Assembly (NCBI RefSeq): GCF_000376565.1 | Contig: NZ_BARG01000076.1 | Location: 1-64,000, forward strand | Origin: Streptomyces hokutonensis | GTDB lineage: Bacteria > Actinomycetota > Actinomycetes > Streptomycetales > Streptomycetaceae | DNA length: 64,000 bases | Reading direction: 5' to 3' | In this document: positions 58,634 through 64,000 of the stretch, piece by piece | Layout of the letters: each line of letters opens with the position of its first letter | Position numbering within the stretch: position 1 is the stretch's first letter | Program-made: the position numbers and the translations under genes | The notes under the pieces: model-generated | The model's database searches: none | What the model was told of the DNA's origin: nothing | What the model saw: the letters and a program-made list of their open reading frames with translations, nothing else

Positions 58634-60280
58634 ATGAGCCAGGACGGCCCACACGGCCGGTATACGGGCCGCGCGCTGGCGGGTGGCCGGTACCAGCTGC
58701 GCGACCTGCTCGGCGAGGGCGGCATGGCCTCGGTGCACCTCGCCTACGACTCGGTGCTCGACCGCCAGGTCGCGATCAAGACACTCCACACCGAGCTCGG
58801 CCGTGAGCAGGCCTTCCGCGAGCGCTTCCGCCGCGAGGCCCAGGCCGTGGCCAAGCTCACGCACACCAACATCGTCTCGGTCTTCGACACCGGCGAGGAC
58901 GCGCTCGACGGCTCGACGATGCCGTACATCGTCATGGAGTACGTCGAGGGCCGCCCCCTGGGCTCCGTACTCGACGAGGACGTACGGCAGTTCGGCGCGA
59001 TGCCCGCCGACAAGGCGCTGAAGATCACCGCGGACGTGCTGGCGGCGCTGGACATCAGCCACGAGATGGGCCTGGTCCACCGCGACATCAAGCCGGGCAA
59101 CGTGATGATGACCAAGCGCGGCGTCGTGAAGGTCATGGACTTCGGCATCGCCCGCGCCATGCAGTCCGGCGTCACCTCGATGACGCAGACCGGCATGGTC
59201 GTCGGCACCCCGCAGTACCTCTCCCCGGAACAGGCGCTCGGCCGGGGCGTGGACGCGCGCAGCGACCTGTACTCGGTCGGCATCATGCTGTTCCAACTGG
59301 TCACCGGGCGGCTCCCGTTCGACGCGGACTCGCCGCTGGCCATCGCGTACGCGCATGTGCAGGAGGAGCCGGTCGCGCCCTCCTCGATCAACCGTTCGCT
59401 GCCGCCGGCCGTGGACGCGCTGATCGCCCGCGCGCTGAAGAAGAACCCGAACGAGCGCTTCCCGAACGCCGAGTCCATGCGCGAGGAGTGTCTGCGTGTG
59501 GCGTCCTCGCTGCACGCGGCGGCCCCGAGCATCGTGCCGGGCGCGCCCGCGCAGAGCGGCTCCGGCGTCGGCTCCGCGGTGTTCCCGCCCGTCGACCAGG
59601 CGGCCCCGGCGCCCACCGGCCCCGTACAGACGCCGTACCACCCGGGCCCGTACCACCACGGCACTCCGGCGCCCACGCCGCCCTCGCCCGCCTATGGCTA
59701 TCCGCAGCAGCCGGGCTACCAGACGCCGGCCTCGGTCGGGTTCGGGCAGCAGGGCATCTCGACCCCGCCGCCGTACAACCTGAACCCGCAGCACCCGACG
59801 CCGACCCCTGGCGGAGGCGGCGGCCGGAGCAACAAGCCGGTGGTCATCGGCGCGATCGTCGTCGCCCTCATCGCGATCGGCTCGCTGATCGCGGCCCTGG
59901 CGAACGCCGGCAACGGCTCGGACGACCAGGGCGGCAGCGGCAGCGGCAGCGGCTCCAGTGCGAGCAGTTCGGTCACGGCGGTGGAGGGCCACCGCGACGG
60001 CGACACCTCGAAGACGATCGAGACGACCGCGTGCACGGAGCCGGAGGAGTCGTACAACGACTCCACCAAGATCCGGGTCCCGGACTTCCAGTTCAAGTAC
60101 ATCTCGTCGGTCAAGTCCTGCCTGCAGGCCGCGGGCTGGAAGGTGAAGATCAAGTACGAGGACGAGAACACCTACGGCCAGGGCACGGTCATGGAACAGT
60201 TCCCGGCGGCCGACACGGACGTGGACCCCAAGGACATGCCCCAGATCCAGCTGGGCGTCTCGACGGGCAACCCGTCCTGA
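58634..60280 (+). CDS. PknB-type Ser/Thr kinase with one PASTA domain
   Basis: A 548-residue membrane kinase. Kinase domain (~10-280): GEGGMASVHLAYDSVLDRQVAIKTL, VHRDIKPGNVM, DFGIARAM, GTPQYLSPEQALG. A Pro/Gln/Tyr-rich juxtamembrane segment is followed by a TM stretch (VVIGAIVVALIAIGSLIAAL, ~400-420), a Gly/Ser linker and a single C-terminal PASTA-like domain (STKIRVPDFQFKYISSVKSCLQAAGWKVKIKYED, ending QLGVSTGNPS). PASTA modules bind peptidoglycan fragments or lipid II. ATG 58634 follows GGGGGACACGG. Confidence 0.94.
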   Translation: MSQDGPHGRYTGRALAGGRYQLRDLLGEGGMASVHLAYDSVLDRQVAIKTLHTELGREQAFRERFRREAQAVAKLTHTNIVSVFDTGEDALDGSTMPYIVMEYVEGRPLGSVLDEDVRQFGAMPADKALKITADVLAALDISHEMGLVHRDIKPGNVMMTKRGVVKVMDFGIARAMQSGVTSMTQTGMVVGTPQYLSPEQALGRGVDARSDLYSVGIMLFQLVTGRLPFDADSPLAIAYAHVQEEPVAPSSINRSLPPAVDALIARALKKNPNERFPNAESMREECLRVASSLHAAAPSIVPGAPAQSGSGVGSAVFPPVDQAAPAPTGPVQTPYHPGPYHHGTPAPTPPSPAYGYPQQPGYQTPASVGFGQQGISTPPPYNLNPQHPTPTPGGGGGRSNKPVVIGAIVVALIAIGSLIAALANAGNGSDDQGGSGSGSGSSASSSVTAVEGHRDGDTSKTIETTACTEPEESYNDSTKIRVPDFQFKYISSVKSCLQAAGWKVKIKYEDENTYGQGTVMEQFPAADTDVDPKDMPQIQLGVSTGNPS

Positions 60281-60293
60281 CCCCGTGACGCGG

Positions 60294-60325
60294 AAGGGCC
60301 CGGCAGCGACCGCTGCCGGGCCCTT
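60294..60325. terminator. Bidirectional terminator, PASTA kinase / Bpa
   Basis: A perfect 15-bp stem AAGGGCCCGGCAGCG/CGCTGCCGGGCCCTT with a 2-base loop, followed by a T (read either way). The strongest hairpin in the window, between convergent genes. Confidence 0.88.
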
Positions 60326-60342
60326 TGAACATGTGGGGGTGT

Positions 60343-60882
60343 CTACAGGTACGGGCCGCCCACCCGGCCGCCGCCCGGCTGGCCCTCCTCGCCGCCGTCA
60401 CCGACACCCGGCGGCAGGGCCCGGCGCATCTGCTCCAGCTGCGCCCGCGCGGCCATCTGCTGGGCGAACAGCGTGGTCTGGATCCCGTGGAAGAGTCCCT
60501 CCAGCCAGCCCACCAACTGCGCCTGCGCGATACGGAGTTCCGCGTCGCTCGGGATCGCCGTGTCCGTGAAGGGCAGCGAGAGCCGCTCCAGCTCCTCGAC
60601 CAGCTCCGGCGCCAGACCGTCCTCCAGCTCCTTCACCGAGCTGGCGTGGATCTCCTTGAGCCGCACCCGGCTCGCCTCGTCGAGAGGAGCGGCACGCACC
60701 TCCTCCAGGAGCTGCTTGATCATGCTGCCGATCCGCATGACCTTGGCGGGCTGTTCCACCATCTCCGTCACCGGGATCTCGCGGGAGTCCTCGTCCCCGG
60801 TGCCACCGAGCGCCATCCCGTCCTGGCCCACGACCAGGATCTGAGGCTTCTCCGGTGACCTTTCGTTCCTCGGCATCTCCAT
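60343..60882 (-). CDS. bpa: Bacterial proteasome activator (Bpa/PafE)
   Basis: A 179-residue alpha-helical protein with the Bpa pattern: VVGQDGMALGG near the start, helix bundle from MIKQLLEEVRAAPLDEASRVRLKEIHASSVKELEDGLAPELVEELERLSLPF to ALPPGVGD. It ends GGPYL, a hydrophobic-Tyr-x motif that docks into the 20S alpha ring; M. tuberculosis Bpa ends GQYL. Bpa forms a ring that opens the core particle without ATP. Start ATG 60882 or, less likely, a GTG 18 bases upstream. Confidence 0.9.
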   Translation of the reverse strand: MEMPRNERSPEKPQILVVGQDGMALGGTGDEDSREIPVTEMVEQPAKVMRIGSMIKQLLEEVRAAPLDEASRVRLKEIHASSVKELEDGLAPELVEELERLSLPFTDTAIPSDAELRIAQAQLVGWLEGLFHGIQTTLFAQQMAARAQLEQMRRALPPGVGDGGEEGQPGGGRVGGPYL

Positions 60883-60998
60883 GCCGCCATTCTCTCGCAC
60901 CCGTACACCTCACCACCGTGGTGCCCCCCTCGTAAGGTGATCCACCGTTTGCCGGAACCTGGAATGCCGGGAAACCCGCCCGATGTGACGCTTGTCCC

Positions 60999-61580
60999 GT
61001 GACTCCATGGCTGCGCACCGCGGGACTGCTGCTTGTGCTGGGCACGGGCTCGGTGGTGAATCCGTGCGGGGGTGTTCCGGCGTACGGGGTGGGGGCGGGA
61101 AGTACCGGGGGCGCCGGGGGTGGCCCTGCGGCGGTCACGGCACCTGCGTCCGCCTCCCCCTCCGCCACCGCCCTGAAGCCCGCCTCCGGTCCCGACCACC
61201 ACGATCAGGCCCCCGCTCGCCCCGAGCCCTCCCGGGCCGGAAGCCAGGCCGGCGAAGGGCGGGAACGGCCGGGGCGGACGGCTCGGCCGAGCGCGGAGGA
61301 GGACGAAAACGGAGGTGCCGACGAGGACACGGCCGAGCCGACGGCGGACGAGGACGGCGCTTCGGCCGTTCCGACGGCCGCCGACTCCGCGTCGCCGTCC
61401 GAGGAAGCGGCGGCCGTGCCGTCCTCGCCACCGCTCCGGCCCGTGCACCAGACCGTCACCCACGCCGAGGACGACCCCACCGAGCCCGTCCTGCGGATCC
61501 TGCCGCTGGGCAGCGGCCTGATCCTCATCGGGCTCGGCCTGGGTCTCGCCTTCATCGGTCTGCGGGTGCGCCGGGGTTAG
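60999..61580 (+). CDS. Exported Pro/Ala-rich protein with C-terminal TM
   Basis: A 193-residue protein. The N-terminus (WLRTAGLLLVLGTGSVVNPCGG) is a signal-like segment with a Cys that could be a lipobox remnant, the middle is low-complexity (Pro/Glu/Ala/Asp) and the end has one TM segment (GLILIGLGLGLAFIGLRVRRG). No family recognised. Starts at GTG 60999, divergent from bpa. Confidence 0.65.
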   Translation: MTPWLRTAGLLLVLGTGSVVNPCGGVPAYGVGAGSTGGAGGGPAAVTAPASASPSATALKPASGPDHHDQAPARPEPSRAGSQAGEGRERPGRTARPSAEEDENGGADEDTAEPTADEDGASAVPTAADSASPSEEAAAVPSSPPLRPVHQTVTHAEDDPTEPVLRILPLGSGLILIGLGLGLAFIGLRVRRG

Positions 61581-61592
61581 AACCTGTCCGGT

Positions 61593-62573
61593 CTACGGTG
61601 CGACGAGCAGCACCTTTCCGATGTGCCCGCTGTCCTCGACCACCTGGTGCGCTGCCGCCGCCTCGCTCATCGGGAACTCACGGTCGACGACCGGACGGAC
61701 CTGGCCGGAGTCGATCAGCGGCCACACATGCTCGCGTACGGCGGCGACGATGGCCGCCTTCTCGCCGAGCGGGCGGGCCCGCAGCGAGGTCGCGCTGATC
61801 GCGGCCCGCTTGCCGAGGAGGGCGGCGATGTTGAGTTCGGCCTTGATTCCGCCCTGCAGCCCGATGATCGCGAGCCGTCCGTTGACGGCGAGGGCCTGGA
61901 CGTTGCGGTCCAGGTACTTGGCGCCCATGTTGTCGAGGATGACGTCGGCGCCCGCACCGCCCGTGGCCTGCGCGACCTCGGCGACGAAGTCCTGCTCGCG
62001 GTAGTTGATGAGGACGTCCGCGCCCAGCTCGGCGCAGTAGTCCAGCTTCTCCTTGGTGCCGGCCGTGACGGCGACCTTCGCGCCGACCGCCTTGCCGAGC
62101 TGGATCGCCATGGTGCCGATACCGCTCGAGCCGCCGTGCACAAGGAGGGTCTCGGCGGGGCGGAGGTGGGCGACCATGAAGACGTTCGACCAGACCGTGC
62201 AGACCACCTCGGGCAGCGCGGCGGCCTGCTTGAGGTCGACGCCCCGCGGCACCGGCAGCAGCTGCCCGGCCGGTACGGCGACCTTCTGCGCGTAACCGCC
62301 GCCCGCGAGCAGCGCGCACACCTCGTCGCCGACCGACCATCCGGAGACCCCGGGGCCGACCTCGGTGATCCGGCCGGAGCATTCGAGGCCGGGGTAGCGG
62401 GACGCGCCGGGCGGCGGGTCGTAGAAACCCTGGCGCTGCATGATGTCGGCCCGGTTCACGGCGGTGGCCACCACCTCGACCAGGACCTCGCCCTCGCCGG
62501 CCACCGGATCGGGGACCTCGTCCCACACCAGCGCCTCGGGCCCACCAGGTTCGGAAATCGTGATCGCATGCAT
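61593..62573 (-). CDS. Quinone oxidoreductase, PIG3-like (MDR superfamily)
   Basis: A 326-residue zinc-free medium-chain reductase that uses NADPH. The N-terminal GroES-like half (HAITISEPGGPEALVWDEV, YPGLECSGRITEVGPGVSGWSVGDEV) and the Rossmann half (LVHGGSSGIGTMAIQLGKAVGAKVAVTAGTKEKLDYCAELGADVLINYREQDF) match the PIG3/QOR2 type. Start ATG 62573 is the only one at the conserved N-terminus. Confidence 0.93.
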   Translation of the reverse strand: MHAITISEPGGPEALVWDEVPDPVAGEGEVLVEVVATAVNRADIMQRQGFYDPPPGASRYPGLECSGRITEVGPGVSGWSVGDEVCALLAGGGYAQKVAVPAGQLLPVPRGVDLKQAAALPEVVCTVWSNVFMVAHLRPAETLLVHGGSSGIGTMAIQLGKAVGAKVAVTAGTKEKLDYCAELGADVLINYREQDFVAEVAQATGGAGADVILDNMGAKYLDRNVQALAVNGRLAIIGLQGGIKAELNIAALLGKRAAISATSLRARPLGEKAAIVAAVREHVWPLIDSGQVRPVVDREFPMSEAAAAHQVVEDSGHIGKVLLVAP

Positions 62574-62619
62574 GAGGCCGACGCTACTCCTCGTCATACG
62601 ACGTGACGCCGAGGGCCGA

Positions 62620-63723
62620 TCACTCCGGCAGCGGCCGGGTGTCCGGCGCCACCTGCGAGCCGGGCGAGACCCGCACAATGGTGATGAGCCGGTCCGTCAG
62701 CTGCAGCGTCCCGATCGACGGGTCGTCGTAACCGAGCACCCGGTGCCCGCGTACGACGCTCACCACCAGGTCGTCCGTCTCGCGCGGTGTCTTGCCCACC
62801 TCGGCCTTTATGACCGGGCGTTCGGTCATGTCGAGCCCGCTGCCCTGCTGGATCAGGTCCTCCATGACCATGCCGGCGGCGGGGCTGAGCACGGACAGGC
62901 CGAGCAGCCGGCCGGCCGCGCTGGCGCTGGTGATGACGGCATCGGCGCCGGACTGCTTGAGCAGCGGCGCGTTCTCCTCCTCGCGCACGGCGGCCACGAT
63001 CTTCGCGCCGCGGTTGAGCTGCCGGGCCGTGAGGGTCACCAGCACCGCCGTGTCGTCGCGCTGGGTCGCGATGATGATCTGCCGCGCCTTGTGCACCTCG
63101 GCGCGCTTCAGGACCTCGCTGCGGGTGGCGTCCCCGACGACCCCGACATAGCCGTCACTGCTCGCGGCCTCGATCGCCTTCGCACTGGGGTCGACCACGA
63201 CGACCTGTTCCTTCCTCAGCCCCGTCGCGCACACGGTCTGGATCGCCGACCGCCCCTTCGTACCGAAGCCGACGACGACGGTGTGATCCCGCAAGGTTGA
63301 CCTCCAGCGGTTCAAACGCCATTCCTCCCGGGTGCGTTCGGTGAGGACTTCCAGGGTGGTGCCGACCAGGACGATCAGAAAGAGCACGCGCAGTGGTGTG
63401 ACGACGAGGATGTTGGTGAGCCGGGCGCCGTCGCTGACCGGGGTGATGTCGCCGTAGCCGGTGGTCGAGAGGGTGACCGTGGCGTAGTACAGCGCGTCGA
63501 GGAAGTCGACCGAGCCGTCCGAGTTGTCGTTGTAGCCGTCGTGGTCGGCATAGACGATCAGCGCGGTCGCGATCAGCAGGCACAGGGCGATGGACAGCCG
63601 CTTGGCGACCTGCTGGAAGGGGTGCTCGACCACTTTCTTGGGGAGTTTCACCCGATGGGTCACAAGATGTTCGTCCGCCTGGCGGGCGATCGCATCATGG
63701 CCCGACTGTTTCACGTGAAACAC
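62620..63723 (-). CDS. Two-TM potassium channel with RCK/TrkA-N domain
   Basis: A 367-residue MthK-like K+ channel. The pore region has two TM segments (RLSIALCLLIATALIVY and LRVLFLIVLVGTTLEVL) flanking the selectivity filter TTGYGDITP; the cytosolic RCK domain follows (HTVVVGFGTKGRSAIQTV, GxGxxG-type nucleotide site; later TQRDDTAVLVTLTARQL). Start may be GTG 63723, which lies inside the moeA-like gene and just after the parS site; GTG 63663 is an alternative and would leave the pore intact. Confidence 0.92.
   Translation of the reverse strand: MFHVKQSGHDAIARQADEHLVTHRVKLPKKVVEHPFQQVAKRLSIALCLLIATALIVYADHDGYNDNSDGSVDFLDALYYATVTLSTTGYGDITPVSDGARLTNILVVTPLRVLFLIVLVGTTLEVLTERTREEWRLNRWRSTLRDHTVVVGFGTKGRSAIQTVCATGLRKEQVVVVDPSAKAIEAASSDGYVGVVGDATRSEVLKRAEVHKARQIIIATQRDDTAVLVTLTARQLNRGAKIVAAVREEENAPLLKQSGADAVITSASAAGRLLGLSVLSPAAGMVMEDLIQQGSGLDMTERPVIKAEVGKTPRETDDLVVSVVRGHRVLGYDDPSIGTLQLTDRLITIVRVSPGSQVAPDTRPLPE
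63708..63721. other. parS: parS site embedded in the overlap of two genes
   Basis: GTTTCACGTGAAAC, exact 14-bp parS. On the minus strand it forms the stop of the moeA-like gene (TTC ACG TGA) and, in another frame, codons 2-5 of the channel gene (TTT CAC GTG AAA). A second exact copy in the window supports a functional, oriC-proximal site. Confidence 0.88.
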
Positions 63724-64000
63724 ACCCCGATGCCGGCGACCGCCCAGGGCAGATCGATGAGCTCCGTCCGCTGCCCCTGCCGCGCCCCACCCGGCGGTAC
63801 AACCGCGAGTGCGTCGGCCGCCGCGATCCCGCGCAGCATGGCCGGCCCGTTGTAGTGCAGCGGAATCGCGGAGTCGCCGCGCAGCACTGCGGGGATGAGC
63901 CGGGTGTCGTACGGGTGCCCGTGCACCGCCTCCTGGAGGGGCAGCTCGTACGGCTCCGGGGCGGGGTGTGCCGACAGGGTCCGCAGCAGCGGTTCGGCGA
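63711..64000 (-). CDS. MoeA-like molybdopterin molybdotransferase (3' end only)
   Basis: Only the last ~96 residues are visible. They read EPLLRTLSAHPAPEPYELPL to HYNGPAMLRGIAAADALAVVPPGG, the C-terminal domain of MoeA (AADALAVVP motif), which inserts molybdate into molybdopterin. The stop TGA is part of the parS site and overlaps the channel start, so the two are translationally linked. Confidence 0.75.
   Translation of the reverse strand, partial: AEPLLRTLSAHPAPEPYELPLQEAVHGHPYDTRLIPAVLRGDSAIPLHYNGPAMLRGIAAADALAVVPPGGARQGQRTELIDLPWAVAGIGVCFT

Overview
The window is high-GC actinobacterial chromosome, almost certainly from a Streptomyces. Codons are strongly GC-ending, GTG and TTG starts are common, and the gene content includes XRE-DUF5753/DUF397 regulator pairs, a SpoIIE-type phosphatase, a mycothiol-dependent enzyme family, Bpa and two PknB-type kinases. 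Two exact copies of the 14-bp Streptomyces parS sequence (13631-13644 and 63708-63721) suggest it lies in the oriC-proximal core. The order metG, aspS, SpoIIE phosphatase, acyl-CoA dehydrogenase, M18 aminopeptidase, DacA, bkd operon, response regulator and kinases is, from memory, the order of the S. coelicolor core around SCO3792 to SCO3828. I could not check this.

Layout. 1-960: end of a TerF-like VWA protein. 1095-4398: two tandem methionyl-tRNA synthetases of different types. 4395-5914: SDR and divergent TetR regulator with two matching operators. 5961-11711: secreted and small proteins, including FG-GAP protein, pectate lyase, a truncated fused Scr1-DUF397 gene and an intradiol dioxygenase. 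11834-18576: aspS, SpoIIE phosphatase, AI-2E transporter, I36 inhibitor and pirin. 18707-22911: a compact minus-strand enzyme cluster (SDR, ACC-synthase-like PLP enzyme, AurF-like diiron oxygenase, atypical tryptophan-2,3-dioxygenase-like protein). 23054-30624: SseB, acyl-CoA dehydrogenase, M18 aminopeptidase, GT2 with a tiny membrane protein, and NHL-thioredoxin protein.

30687-35938 is an accessory island with lower GC. It holds a decayed MazG-like gene, two unknown membrane proteins, an IS701-family element that cuts a DUF6879 gene, an RsbW-like ATPase and an intact Scr1/DUF397 pair. 35928-44783: methyltransferase, cupin, GlxA-type regulator with LURP-one protein, nitrilase, MPI-like enzyme, MFS/GntR pair and D-Ala-D-Ala carboxypeptidase. 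44874-50499 is a type VII secretion-linked polymorphic toxin locus (two WXG100 proteins, an RNase A-like toxin, Fic protein, orphan RNase A-like fragment, CdiI-like immunity protein and two unknowns). 50551-54102 is the branched-chain 2-oxoacid dehydrogenase operon. 54425-64000: DosR-like regulator with PNPOx-like protein, APH-fold kinase, divergent Ser/Thr kinases, Bpa, quinone oxidoreductase, K+ channel and the end of a MoeA-like gene.

The parts that look least ordinary are the 18.7-22.9 kb enzyme cluster, whose TDO-like member lacks the expected substrate-binding arginine; the 44.9-50.5 kb toxin locus; the Scr1-DUF397 stop-loss fusion; and the parS site embedded in the overlap of two genes. 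I saw no rRNA, tRNA, CRISPR array or phage structural genes.
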